Shown one piece after another: positions 25,544-34,613 of a stretch of 64,000 nucleotides of DNA. Source of the stretch: Pseudoteredinibacter isoporae_A. Lineage in GTDB: Bacteria; Pseudomonadota; Gammaproteobacteria; Pseudomonadales; Cellvibrionaceae. Made by a program: the position numbers and the translations under genes. The notes below the pieces were generated by a model. It had not been told where the DNA came from, ran no database searches, and was given only the letters and a program-made list of their open reading frames with translations. The DNA lies in NCBI RefSeq assembly GCF_040372805.1, contig NZ_BAABWJ010000002.1, forward strand, positions 310,001 through 374,000, written 5' to 3'. How positions within the stretch are numbered: the first letter of the stretch is position 1; the number at the start of each line of letters is the position of its first letter.

Positions 25544-26190
25544 ATATGTTTGGGGCATCTTTCTAAAGGTTACTTGGGTTTAATCGTTAATTTACATTGA
25601 GTGGTTTGGAGTCGATACGGCTCGATAAATCCTGAATGCTTTTCTTTTTAAATGTTCATTGATTGATGTAATAAAAAGAAAGATTGCGAAAAATCGATGA
25701 TGATATGAGTATGTGTTTAAGTGATATTGGTGTTCCATTTTCTACTTACCAATATAATAGCCATAGAAAAGCCATAATGTCGTTGCAATAATAGAGTTTC
25801 TTAGTAACATTTCTATTCCTTGATGGCTTGTAATTCCTATGATTAAGGGCTCTAGAGTTTTTAGCGAGTAAAAATATTGGAAGCGTAGTACTTGGAGTTG
25901 AATCCGAGCATCATGACTAAGGCGCCCGAAGTTTCGCCGAAATTATGTTTTCTCTCTCGGCTAGTGCTTCTACTGCACTTTAAAATTTTCGTTTAATCTA
26001 ATTTCTCCGTACCCTTGTGTCTAGGTTGAGGATGGTTATTTGATCTTAGGGGATTTGCCAAATTGACATGCTAGCCTTGCTAACGTCGAGTTTTTATGCT
26101 CTTAGTTGCGTATGTATTACTTCTTGTAAATTTATAGACTGTTGTTTCTGAGGCTACCTTTGCCATTTTCAAGTAGCGGCAGGGGAATAA
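25544..26190. other. Long intergenic region, no gene seen
   Basis: 647 AT-rich bases between the PqiA-like gene and the convergent metallopeptidase-like gene. Neither strand has a frame with a ribosome site or recognisable protein. No repeat, tRNA or att-like duplication was found. Confidence 0.5.
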
Positions 26191-27276
26191 TTAAAACGGG
26201 CTCTGACATAGATGTTTGACATTTTTATTCCCCTCCAGATGCCATCCTCCATTGTTTAAGCAATTTTCCCACTCTCGTTTGACTATGTCTTCAAGGTGTG
26301 CTTCTGAAGGCGACATAGTAAAACGTCGATATAACGCTATAAAAAAGTGTTTCATTTTAATCTTAATATAAGGATAAAAATCATTTCTAGTAGGCTTGAT
26401 ATCTATAGTGTCATAAAGTTCATCCACTATGCTCTTATCTGAATCGCCGCTAAAATCAACTTTCCTTGTAAGTTTATCCATTGCGGTTCCGGCCAAAAAA
26501 CCAATTGCATACGAATGTCCTAAGACAGTGTAATGCTCATTGTATAGAAACTCATCCAAATTTGAGCAGAACTGATTTGCCGTTAAATCTATGCTTTTAC
26601 TATTGTCATATGAGAACATCAAGTAGGATGCAGTTGTCTCACTTATTTGAACCTCACGGGTAATGTTGAATAGTTTTCCCATATCTAATTTATACTGATT
26701 ATAGTAATGTTTGGACTTCTCTAAGTTTAGTATGTCTCCTGACTGTAGAAACTTACATATAAATTTAGCTTGCTGGCTTGAATAATAAGCAGCGTCATTT
26801 GGTAGCATTGAGTGTCTCACAAGCAAGCTATTTTTATCGGAGGCGTAATTACCAACAAAGTTGTAGTTGTATGGGTTTAATGTGATTTTGCTGAAATGGT
26901 GAAATAACTCGTGGGCTATTATAGCATTGGTCGATACGTCAAAGACGGATGAAAGGGGGTTGATATTATTTTGGGAGTAATAAATAACAGTGTGCCTTTT
27001 CTCGGATGGACATAAAGCTTTGGAAGCAATAAGGTCGCCAATGAAGCACACTTCGTCAAAGAAAATGGTGTCTCCACCGTTATCTAGTTCAAATTTAACT
27101 TTGTTTGGATACTTTAAAGCAAGAGGATTTTTTCTGCCAAAGATCTCACAGGTTTTGCTGTCAATGTCGCAACTAATTACATTATTTGATTGTAGGAATT
27201 CAACGTATTTCTCGCTTCCATGAAATCCATCAATGGACATCGCTAACACAATTGACGCGACAGTTGTTATTTTCAT
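26191..27276 (-). CDS. Putative exported HExxH metallopeptidase, co-directional with the bacteriocin-like precursor
   Basis: 361 residues. The N-terminus (MKITTVASIVLAMSIDGFHG) resembles a short signal peptide. HELFHH at residues 122-127 in a hydrophobic context (NAIIAHELFHHFS) is a zincin motif, and E213 in ISETTASYLMF, about 90 residues later, could be the third zinc ligand as in gluzincins. Several Cys (KTCEIF, DEVCF, ALCPS) suggest oxidising surroundings. It follows the precursor gene by 56 bases across a perfect palindrome. It might act on the peptide or on envelope targets, or be unrelated; family not recognised. Confidence 0.6.
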   Translation of the reverse strand: MKITTVASIVLAMSIDGFHGSEKYVEFLQSNNVISCDIDSKTCEIFGRKNPLALKYPNKVKFELDNGGDTIFFDEVCFIGDLIASKALCPSEKRHTVIYYSQNNINPLSSVFDVSTNAIIAHELFHHFSKITLNPYNYNFVGNYASDKNSLLVRHSMLPNDAAYYSSQQAKFICKFLQSGDILNLEKSKHYYNQYKLDMGKLFNITREVQISETTASYLMFSYDNSKSIDLTANQFCSNLDEFLYNEHYTVLGHSYAIGFLAGTAMDKLTRKVDFSGDSDKSIVDELYDTIDIKPTRNDFYPYIKIKMKHFFIALYRRFTMSPSEAHLEDIVKREWENCLNNGGWHLEGNKNVKHLCQSPF

Positions 27277-27298
27277 CAATAAAATGCTCGATCAGGCG

Positions 27299-27326
27299 TT
27301 AAGGGTGGCTATATAGCCACCCTTAA
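27299..27326. terminator. Perfect 28-base palindrome after the precursor gene
   Basis: TTAAGGGTGGCTAT is followed at once by its exact reverse complement, 6 bases beyond the precursor stop (minus strand). No clear U-run follows, so it may be a partial terminator or 3'-stabilising hairpin that sets peptide above downstream-gene expression. Confidence 0.6.
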
Positions 27327-27332
27327 CGATGT

Positions 27333-27713
27333 TTAATCGGAAGAACCTCCAGATTTTCCGCCAGAACAACTTACACTTGTCGAGCTGCTTGAGGTTTGCC
27401 CTCCGCTAGAATTCTGTGTGCTAGTAGTGGTAGAAACAGTAAACCCTCCGGGACCACAGGCAGCTGTTCCAACAGCTGAGTTTGTTTGTGTCGCAGTATT
27501 AACATTTGGTGCAGTAGGGTTGCTACTTTTACCACCCCCTAAAAGGATATTGAAACCAACTTTTGGACCATATCTCTGTGCCATTGGAATAGCAACTGCA
27601 ACTCTCATTGAGAGTGGTAGCGCGTTAGCACTTAAGCTTATAGGGTCGTTATGGCCGTTAATACTGCCACCAGAAACCTGTTCCATTTCATTAATATTCA
27701 AGTCCCTAATCAT
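27333..27713 (-). CDS. Double-glycine-leader peptide, probable class II microcin-like precursor
   Basis: 126 residues. The leader MIRDLNINEMEQVSGG (16 residues) has the classic pattern cut by C39 peptidases after Gly-Gly. The predicted mature part is about 110 residues: a hydrophobic stretch (LPLSMRVAVAIPMAQRYGPK, GFNILLGGG), then a Thr/Ser/Asn/Gly-rich tail with two Cys (TAACGPGG, SVSCSGGK) ending in SGGSSD. The start is the second of two close ATGs, 6 bases after AAAGGA. The divergent neighbour is a C39 ABC exporter. A Ser-rich tail recalls siderophore-type microcins, but none of their modification genes are present and no immunity gene was identified. Confidence 0.75.
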   Translation of the reverse strand: MIRDLNINEMEQVSGGSINGHNDPISLSANALPLSMRVAVAIPMAQRYGPKVGFNILLGGGKSSNPTAPNVNTATQTNSAVGTAACGPGGFTVSTTTSTQNSSGGQTSSSSTSVSCSGGKSGGSSD

Positions 27714-28063
27714 AATCATTCCTTTACTATTTAACTTTACAATAAAACTCATAAGTTGAGTTAGAAAAACCTCAAACATTTTTATGGTGTTTAGGGTTTT
27801 AGATTTAAAATGCCCAATCCATTTGGATCGTTAAAGCTACCAGCAAATTTATAAGATGGTCAACAGTTAATAAATATTTTTGCTAATGTAAATCAGGGTG
27901 ATTTTTTTGTTTTTTTATGTTGGTTTAGGGATGTTAAACATAAAATACTATCTTAGTGTCAAATTAATTATTTTTAACTAAACCATTAGGCTTAAAAATA
28001 CAGATGGCTGTTCCAAATGTAATTCCTTTCTATTACATTTTTCCTTTGGAAAAGGAAACCCCA
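27714..28063. promoter_or_regulatory. Divergent AT-rich control region of the export locus
   Basis: About 350 very AT-rich bases separate the precursor from the exporter gene and must hold both promoters. No single -35/-10 pair or operator stands out. Confidence 0.4.
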
Positions 28064-30196
28064 GTGAATTTATTTAGCGTACTACAAGGGAAGCACTCGG
28101 CTTCTGTTGTTCACCAATCTGAAGCCGCAGAATGCGGACTTGCTTGCTTAGCGATGGTATTGTTCCATCACGGTTATCATACTGATCTTGCAACACTACG
28201 CAGTCGATATTCGGTTTCATTAAAAGGAACCAATCTTCAAAACCTTATGGCTGTTGCCAATCAGCTCAATCTTTCTCCGCGCCCCTTACGTCTGGACTTG
28301 GAAGACCTGCCAGATTTGGAGGTGCCTGCCATTTTGCATTGGGGCTTGAATCATTTTGTCGTTTTGATCAAAGCGGGTCGTAAAAAGTGTCTTATCCATG
28401 ATCCGGCACGGGGAGCGGTTACCCTGGCAATTGATGAGGTATCAAAGTACTTTACCGGTGTGGCTCTTGAACTTCGTCCAACGACAGATTTTGAAAGGAA
28501 GGAGGAGGTTAAACCGGTACGGATCACGGATTTTTGGAGCTCAATTAGAGGTTTGGTTCCAAGTATCACTCAGTTGTTTATTTTGAGTTTGCTGCTTCAA
28601 TGCATTGGCTTGGTCATGCCACTGTTCCAACAAATGGTGGTTGATGATGCGATTACAAAGCAAGATTTGGATTTTCTTACCGTTCTTGCAATGGGCTTCG
28701 CGATGATCGGTGTGATTAATATTGTTCTCGGGTGGTTGCGCTCTTACTTGGTTCTCTATTTTTCGACAGCTTTAAATTTTCAGATGAAGCTGAATTTGTT
28801 TCAACATGTTTTAAAGCTGCCTGTTGAATTCTTTGAGAAACGTCATATTGGCGATATTACTTCACGGTTTGGTTCGCTTTCTCCTGTTGCTGATCTTTTT
28901 ACGTCTGGGTTTATTGCCATCGTGCTGGACGGCATTATGGCGATTACGACCTTGGTAATGGCGTTTTTCTATAGTGTAAAACTCACGCTGATCGTTATTG
29001 GTTTTCTCATTATTGGTTTTCTTATCGAGTTGCTTACGTTTCCTTATGAGAAGCGGAAAAATGAGGAAATCCTGCATCGTTCGGCCAAAGCGGAAAGTAA
29101 TTTTTTGGAGTCAATACGGGCCATTCGGGCGATTAAGCTTTTTGGGCAAGAGTCGGCGCGTGAGTCTCAGTGGCAAAACCTGAATATCGATACTCTCAAC
29201 TCTCAAATTACCCTGGATAAATTCAATATCAATATCGGTGTTGGTACCGGCCTTATTGGTGTTGCTCAGTCCATACTAACCATGTATTTGAGTGCTCAGT
29301 TGGTGATTGAAGGCAGCATGACCTTGGGGATGTTATTTGCTTATCAAGCTTACTCAGGGCAATTCAGCTCACGTTTATCAGCGCTGATTGGCCAGTATAT
29401 GAGTTTTCGTATGCTTAAGCTGCATTTGGAGCGCCTGGCGGATATTGTGCATACGGAGCCTGAAATTCCCGTGGCTAAGAAGAAGGCTTTGCTCTCGAAC
29501 AATAAGATTCATGGGCATTTAACATTAAAGCAAGCTGATTTTCGCTATGGAGAGCAAGACCCATGGATTCTAAAGGACATTGATTTAGACATTAAGCCCA
29601 GAGAGATGGTGGCAATTGTGGGGCCGTCAGGTGGAGGCAAAACGACGTTATTGAAAGTGCTGCTGGGAATATTGAAGCCACAAAACAGCGAGCTACGGGT
29701 TGATAACACACCATTAAGTAGTTTCGGCCTGGAAGCTTATCGCCAGGGCATTGGTGTGGTTATGCAGGATGACCAGCTTTTATCCGGCTCATTGGCGGAT
29801 AACATCAGCTTTTTTGATCCTCAGATCGATCGCGAATTTATGGAAAAGTGTGCCAAGGCCGCATGCATTCATGAGGACATTATTAGGAACCCCATGGGTT
29901 ACGATACTTTGATTGGTGATATGGGGACGACCTTATCTGGCGGTCAGAAGCAAAGGGTATTGATTGCCCGGGCGCTGTACCGCAGGCCGCGTGTTCTTTT
30001 TCTGGACGAGGGCACGGCTAATTTGGATATGGAAACAGAATCCAAAATAGCAAAGATGATTGAGAGGCTCCCCATTACACGCGTTGTGATTGCTCATCGG
30101 CCAGCCTTGATTGACGTGGCTGATCGTGTGGTGCATATGCAGGATGGAGTTGTGCAGGAATTCTATCCACAAGGCAGAATGGATAAAGGCTCATGA
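28064..30196 (+). CDS. C39-peptidase-containing ABC exporter (CvaB-like)
   Basis: 710 residues. The N-terminal C39 peptidase has catalytic C24 (SEAAECGLACLAMV), H97 (GLNHFVVL) and D113 (IHDPARG), so it is likely active on GG leaders. Next come six membrane spans, then an ABC domain with Walker A GPSGGGKTT (~520), signature LSGGQKQR (~624) and Walker B RVLFLDEGTANLD. It cleaves and exports peptides with a HlyD-type adaptor and outer-membrane TolC. GTG 28064 with AAAAGGAAA upstream gives the normal N-terminus; the frame extends to ATG 28004. It overlaps the next gene by 4 bases (ATGA). Confidence 0.9.
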   Translation: MNLFSVLQGKHSASVVHQSEAAECGLACLAMVLFHHGYHTDLATLRSRYSVSLKGTNLQNLMAVANQLNLSPRPLRLDLEDLPDLEVPAILHWGLNHFVVLIKAGRKKCLIHDPARGAVTLAIDEVSKYFTGVALELRPTTDFERKEEVKPVRITDFWSSIRGLVPSITQLFILSLLLQCIGLVMPLFQQMVVDDAITKQDLDFLTVLAMGFAMIGVINIVLGWLRSYLVLYFSTALNFQMKLNLFQHVLKLPVEFFEKRHIGDITSRFGSLSPVADLFTSGFIAIVLDGIMAITTLVMAFFYSVKLTLIVIGFLIIGFLIELLTFPYEKRKNEEILHRSAKAESNFLESIRAIRAIKLFGQESARESQWQNLNIDTLNSQITLDKFNINIGVGTGLIGVAQSILTMYLSAQLVIEGSMTLGMLFAYQAYSGQFSSRLSALIGQYMSFRMLKLHLERLADIVHTEPEIPVAKKKALLSNNKIHGHLTLKQADFRYGEQDPWILKDIDLDIKPREMVAIVGPSGGGKTTLLKVLLGILKPQNSELRVDNTPLSSFGLEAYRQGIGVVMQDDQLLSGSLADNISFFDPQIDREFMEKCAKAACIHEDIIRNPMGYDTLIGDMGTTLSGGQKQRVLIARALYRRPRVLFLDEGTANLDMETESKIAKMIERLPITRVVIAHRPALIDVADRVVHMQDGVVQEFYPQGRMDKGS

Positions 30197-31440
30197 GCAG
30201 CTTATTCAGAAAGGAAGCCATCGATCATCAGCGTACTCGCCTGTGGGGGGAAGTACTTATTGTTCAACCGAAGAGCTTTAAATGGTTGGTCATGGTTTTC
30301 TTGCTGGGAATTGCCGCCGTTGCAGTCTTTGCAAGTTTGCAGAGTTATAAGAGAAAAGAAACCGTCATGGGTTTTTTGGTACCCAAAGGAGGCTTGGCTA
30401 AGGTCAGCAGCGAGAGAGGGGGCATTGTTACTGAGGTTTTGGTTGAAAATGGTCAAGCAGTTAAAGCCGGGCAAAACCTGATTAAAATCGTGCAGCCGAG
30501 AAACACCGCCAGCGGACAAAACAACGATAGCCAACTAAAAGCGTCACTGAGCCGGGAGCTGGAAGCTGTAAACCATCACTTGGAACATATGGAAGAGCGA
30601 TATCAGCGGGAAGTGATGAATCTGGAAAAACGTTTAAAAGGCAGGAAACAGGAAGTTGCCACTCTCAGATCCGAACTGGAGTTAATTAAGCAACAGCAAC
30701 GCTTGGCCGAAAGCCAGCGTAAAGGCGCAGAGCAATTGAAGCAAAAAGGCTTCGTATCCAAAAATAATGTCGATAGCTTGCTTAGCAGAGAATTGGATTT
30801 ACAACAGCAGGGATTGAACCGTCAGCGTTTACTCGATTCGATGATGGTCGACATCTCAAATCTGAGAAATGAAATCGAGGTGAAAACGCCGCATTACTTC
30901 GAAGAGGAGCGAATGAACCTGGAGCGACGGGGAGAGACCCTGATGAGAGAGCTAGCCAGTGTTGAATTATCCTCCGCTTATACTTTAACAGCTGCAATAG
31001 CAGGGGTTGTCGGCAACCTCATCGTTAATAATGGTGAAATGGTGGTTCCGGGGCGTGCTTTGATGAGCTTAAGGCCCAAAAACTCCAAGCTAATCGCTCG
31101 TTTACTTGTACCCAGTCGAGCGGCTGGTTTGATTGAGGTGGGGCAGGGAGTCAAAATTCAATACGACGCTTTTCCTTATCAGCGCTTCGGCGTATTCAAT
31201 GGCGATGTATTAGAAGTTTCCCAAGGTGTGAGAACCCCCAGTGAAATGCCGGTGCCCGTTGCAATTCAGGAAGCCTTTTATCTTGTGGATGTCGAATTGG
31301 AAAGCCAAGCTATAACGGCTCAGGGTAAAGATGTTCTTTTAAAATCCGGTATGCAGCTCAAAGCGGATATCGTTCTGGAAGAACGCTCACTGTTGGAATG
31401 GATATTTGAGCCACTGCTGAGTATTTCCGGCCGTTTATAG
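30193..31440 (+). CDS. HlyD-family membrane fusion protein (CvaA-like)
   Basis: 415 residues. A short cytoplasmic N-terminus, one membrane span (near residues 30-52, WLVMVFLLGIAAVAVFASLQ), a lipoyl half-motif (GIVTEVLVENGQAVKAGQNL), a long coiled coil with heptad-like charge pattern (about 115-255), and the closing barrel/lipoyl half (AGVVGNLIVNNGEMV). It bridges the ABC exporter to TolC. ATGA overlap with the exporter gene shows coupling. No TolC gene is in the window, so a chromosomal TolC elsewhere is presumably used. Confidence 0.88.
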   Translation: MSSLFRKEAIDHQRTRLWGEVLIVQPKSFKWLVMVFLLGIAAVAVFASLQSYKRKETVMGFLVPKGGLAKVSSERGGIVTEVLVENGQAVKAGQNLIKIVQPRNTASGQNNDSQLKASLSRELEAVNHHLEHMEERYQREVMNLEKRLKGRKQEVATLRSELELIKQQQRLAESQRKGAEQLKQKGFVSKNNVDSLLSRELDLQQQGLNRQRLLDSMMVDISNLRNEIEVKTPHYFEEERMNLERRGETLMRELASVELSSAYTLTAAIAGVVGNLIVNNGEMVVPGRALMSLRPKNSKLIARLLVPSRAAGLIEVGQGVKIQYDAFPYQRFGVFNGDVLEVSQGVRTPSEMPVPVAIQEAFYLVDVELESQAITAQGKDVLLKSGMQLKADIVLEERSLLEWIFEPLLSISGRL

Positions 31441-31549
31441 TCTTCCTGCAAAGCCGCATGGAATTCGACTCAGTATGGCATCAATTGGGTCTTGCGCATT
31501 TTCTTTAAGGTTAAGATGATGTCGCTTGGCCCAGGGGGTAGATTTAAGC

Positions 31550-32422
31550 TCAAAAACACCCCTTCAAGTAATCAATAAGTAACCGAATCTTTTGGGGCGT
31601 GTAGCTCATTTTTTGGTAGTACAGATAGGTTTCAAACGGTTTGCTTTTGTGATCTGGCAGCACGTTTATCAGTGCGCCAGAGCTGAGTTCACTGCTAATA
31701 ATGGCTTCGGGTATGTAGGCGAGGCCAAGACCGCTTGAGGCTGATGAGATGATGATTTCAGTATTGTCAGAGCAGATATAGGGTTCGATGGTGATTTCAT
31801 TGTAGTTGCTAAATGTCCAGCTATAGTTCGGTTTTCCTACGCCATAAACCAAACATCGATGCTTCTGTACATCAGAGATATGTTTTATTTCAGCGTGCCG
31901 ATCCAGATAGCCTGGCGACGCAAATAATGAGTTTTGATATTTGAATAATGGAACCCCCACAAAGCTGGAGGCGTTCAGTTCGTCGAGCTTCCTGCAAATG
32001 GTGATATCAGCACTTAAATTCGGAAGTTGTTCATAACTTGTATTCATTAGCTCAAGTGTGATGCCTGGGTATTGCTGCTGAAATGCTTTCAGTGTTGGCA
32101 CAATAAGGCGACTGCTCAAGGGTTGAGGTGAGCTAATGCGGATGGTGCCTTTGGGATGGGTGTTTAGACTTGTCACTTCTTCGATAGACGCGTCCCAATG
32201 TTGGCTTATATTGCGGATGCGCTCATAAAAAACCTCACCTGTTTCAGTCAGTTCTATATGGCGAGTTGTTCTTTTTAACAGTTGCACCCCAAGCTCGCTC
32301 TCTAGATGCATCAGCTTTTTGCTGATTACCGATGGGTTCAAGCTCAATGCTTCTGCGGCTTTGATCATTGAGCCGTGTTCAACAATGGCCTTAAAGATCA
32401 GGGCAGAATCAAATACCTTCAT
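31550..32422 (-). CDS. LysR-family transcriptional regulator
   Basis: 290 residues: an N-terminal winged helix-turn-helix (HGSMIKAAEALSLNPSVISK, then KLMHLESELGVQLLKRTTRH) and a C-terminal periplasmic-binding-like effector domain (GTIRISSPQPLSSRLIVPTL). It belongs to the broad CrgA/YafC-like branch. It is divergent from a small ABM-like gene 111 bases away, its most likely target. The ligand is unknown. Confidence 0.9.
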   Translation of the reverse strand: MKVFDSALIFKAIVEHGSMIKAAEALSLNPSVISKKLMHLESELGVQLLKRTTRHIELTETGEVFYERIRNISQHWDASIEEVTSLNTHPKGTIRISSPQPLSSRLIVPTLKAFQQQYPGITLELMNTSYEQLPNLSADITICRKLDELNASSFVGVPLFKYQNSLFASPGYLDRHAEIKHISDVQKHRCLVYGVGKPNYSWTFSNYNEITIEPYICSDNTEIIISSASSGLGLAYIPEAIISSELSSGALINVLPDHKSKPFETYLYYQKMSYTPQKIRLLIDYLKGCF

Positions 32423-32533
32423 ATTGTTGCCGTATTGGAAATAGTGTCTTTATATATTATTAGATTATCTCCATTTTGAAAATGGTTACGATGTCAGCCG
32501 AATAAGGTCACTCACCCCACAAGGAATCAATAG

Positions 32534-32857
32534 ATGATGCAGTCAATATGTCTTGAAATCGTTAAATGGAAGAGCAATGAAGGTGTTTCAGATGCGGATA
32601 TGATCGCCACAGTGAATGGCATGGTAGCCGACCTCAAAGGCTGCGAAGGCTTTGTTCATCAATCCCTGTATAAGAATTCAGAGAACGAGTGGGTCGATAT
32701 TTACTACTGGGAGGATGAGTTTTGCGCCCATGACTCAAACCAATATATGGCTGATAAGGATTCCCTTCGCTTGCTCCTGGCATTGATCGAGCCCGATTCG
32801 GTGTCGATGGAAGTATTGCCTCTGTTGCAAAGTTCCGGCGAACTTAGCGTTACCTAG
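32534..32857 (+). CDS. Small dimeric alpha/beta-barrel-like protein
   Basis: 107 residues. The pattern (CLEIVKWKSNEGVSDADMIA, LKGCEGFVHQSLYKNSENEW, VDIYYWEDEF) fits the ferredoxin-like dimeric barrel of ABM/DUF4937-like proteins, small monooxygenase or stress-related folds. No catalytic residues can be assigned. Two adjacent ATGs follow AAGGA; the first is used. It is divergent from a LysR gene that probably controls it. Confidence 0.65.
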   Translation: MMQSICLEIVKWKSNEGVSDADMIATVNGMVADLKGCEGFVHQSLYKNSENEWVDIYYWEDEFCAHDSNQYMADKDSLRLLLALIEPDSVSMEVLPLLQSSGELSVT

Positions 32858-33097
32858 TGTGTTCACCTCTTTATTGGCGGGGGCCAGCATGGGGTTTCTT
32901 GCTGGCAGTAATCCCCCAATTGCTTTCATCTGCTTAAACTTGATTTAATAAATCATGGCCAGGCTAGGTGCTGGCGATTGGGGGGGTAACGCTTTTTCGG
33001 TAGATTTGAATAAAAAGCAATCAATGTCGCGACAGTGTCGTGTTGTTGTCCCTGAATTTCTGCGATAAAGACTGTGTAGCAGCTAAGGCGAAAATTG

Positions 33098-33478
33098 ATG
33101 AGTATTAAACAACGTCGTTTGGACCGTGGGTGGTCTCAGGAAGAATTGGCCCGTATGTCCGGCCTCAGTACCCGCACGATTCAGCGGATAGAAGGGGGTC
33201 AAAAGGCCGGTTTGGAGTCGTTGAAGTGCCTCGCTGCGGTTTTTGAAACCTCAATCAGCACCTTAATGGAGGAGCAGACGATGGCAGAGCCACAGCCAGT
33301 AGAATCCCCTAAACAGCCTTTGATCAACGATATCGAGCGTGAGGCCATTGAGTTCGCGCAGCGGATTTTGAACGAGCCTAAGAAAAGATCGAAGCGCGAG
33401 CAGGAAGACCCTCTCAGCCAATTGGAGCGAGATTCCATTCGCTATGCTCGGAATCTGTTACGCAAGTTTGGGGAGTAG
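33098..33478 (+). CDS. XRE-family helix-turn-helix regulator
   Basis: 126 residues. The first ~60 form a Cro/C1-type helix-turn-helix (IKQRRLDRGWSQEELARMSG, then LSTRTIQRIEGGQKAGLESL). Such N-termini are often fused to a two-span 2TM domain, but here the rest is soluble and charged, with two similar segments, DIEREAIEFAQRILNEPKKR and LERDSIRYARNLLRKFG, apparently a short internal repeat. ATG 33098 follows TAAGG. Confidence 0.8.
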   Translation: MSIKQRRLDRGWSQEELARMSGLSTRTIQRIEGGQKAGLESLKCLAAVFETSISTLMEEQTMAEPQPVESPKQPLINDIEREAIEFAQRILNEPKKRSKREQEDPLSQLERDSIRYARNLLRKFGE

Positions 33479-33506
33479 CTGTTTGTCAGCCGCCGACCAG
33501 GAACAC

Positions 33507-34124
33507 TTAGGGCTTGATCGCTTTTTCAAGTTCCCTGACTCTTTTCTTCAGGGCTGAGATTTCTCGTTCCTTCTCCTTCAGTGCCCGCTCTACATCTTCG
33601 GCTTCAAACCGCTGGGGGATGTGTTGGGGGCAATTGAAGTCAAAGGCTTCAATGTGGAACCTAATGATCTGTTCGGGAATTGCGCGGTACTCGCCAGGGG
33701 CGGGCAGCAGTAGTTCGAGCAGTTTGAGATCATTTTCAATGACTTCCGCGGTGCCCCAAATTTTGACCCGGGCCTTTCGGCTGTAATCAATCAGGAAGAT
33801 GAACGCCTTGGGGTTGTCAGCCAGATTGCCTTGGGTAATAAATTGACGATTGCCCTTATAGTCTGCAAAGGCCATCGTGTGCTTATCCAGGATCTTCAGA
33901 AACCCCGGAGGGCCGCCACGGTGCTGAATATAGGGTTGGCCTTCGAGATTACCACTGGCAAGGAAGAAGCTCCTTTGCTCGGCGATAAACTCCCTGAGTT
34001 TGGGGGTAACCTCGCTCGCCCAACTGCCATTCTTCTCCATTTGGGCGTACGCCGAGCGCGAACCTTTTCGGCTTTGGATTGCTTTTACGGTTTTGCTGAA
34101 GGCAATGTCACTTGAGTAACTCAT
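33507..34124 (-). CDS. Pyridoxamine 5'-phosphate oxidase-like FMN-binding protein
   Basis: 205 residues with the split-barrel flavin-binding pattern of the PPOX family: FIAEQRSFFLASGNLEGQPY, QHRGGPPGFLKILDKHTMAF, ADNPKAFIFLIDYSRKARVK, IWGTAEV. It belongs to the general stress/nitroreductase-like branch rather than to true PdxH. The last ~35 residues form a charged coiled coil (ALKEKEREISALKKRVRELE). It lies 24 bases after the DUF1348 gene and is probably co-transcribed with it. Confidence 0.85.
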   Translation of the reverse strand: MSYSSDIAFSKTVKAIQSRKGSRSAYAQMEKNGSWASEVTPKLREFIAEQRSFFLASGNLEGQPYIQHRGGPPGFLKILDKHTMAFADYKGNRQFITQGNLADNPKAFIFLIDYSRKARVKIWGTAEVIENDLKLLELLLPAPGEYRAIPEQIIRFHIEAFDFNCPQHIPQRFEAEDVERALKEKEREISALKKRVRELEKAIKP

Positions 34125-34148
34125 GTTGGGCTCCTTATCCGTTGAGCG

Positions 34149-34613
34149 TTACAGTCCCAGTTCGCTGAGGCCCGGGTGTTCATCGGGGCGTCGCCCCTCG
34201 GGCCAATGAAACTTTCTTTCAGATTCCGCGATAGGAAGGTCGTTAATGCTGGCATATCGCTGGGTCATCAAACCGTCTTTATTGAACACCCAATTTTCAT
34301 TCCCGTAGGACCGAAACCATTGGCCGGCATCGTCATGCCATTCGTAGGCATAGCGCACGGCAATTCGATTGTCGGTGAAGGCAAACAGCTCTTTGATCAG
34401 GCGGTATTCCTGTTCTTTCGCCCATTTTTCCGCCAGAAAATGCTGGGCCTCCTGACGGCCATGAAGGAACTGTGAGCGGTTGCGCCACTGTGTATCCTCA
34501 GAATAGGCCTGAGCAACTTGCTCGGGGTTACGGCCGTTCCAGCCATCTTCAGCAAGGCGAACTTTTTGGCGGGCACTGTCTTGTGTAAAGGGCGGCAAAG
34601 GTGGGCGTGACAT
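34149..34613 (-). CDS. DUF1348 (SnoaL/NTF2-like) protein
   Basis: 154 residues. The family pattern is clear: ARQKVRLAEDGWNGRNPEQV, AYSEDTQWRNRSQFLHGR, YEWHDDAGQWFRSYGNENW and YASINDLPI. The NTF2-like fold binds small hydrophobic molecules; no activity is established for this group. First gene of a two-gene unit with the PPOX-like protein, divergent from a LysR regulator 169 bases away. Confidence 0.88.
   Translation of the reverse strand: MSRPPLPPFTQDSARQKVRLAEDGWNGRNPEQVAQAYSEDTQWRNRSQFLHGRQEAQHFLAEKWAKEQEYRLIKELFAFTDNRIAVRYAYEWHDDAGQWFRSYGNENWVFNKDGLMTQRYASINDLPIAESERKFHWPEGRRPDEHPGLSELGL

Noticed and set aside
22000..25600. Possible integron cassette array (series of small same-strand genes)
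   Set aside because: No attC-type paired GTTRRRY/RYYYAAC ends between genes and no integrase in the window; hairpins here lack the attC pattern.
18899..31440. Integrated element with tRNA-Leu as attachment site
   Set aside because: Composition and content fit an island, but no integrase and no duplicate of the tRNA 3' end was found by eye, so boundaries cannot be claimed.
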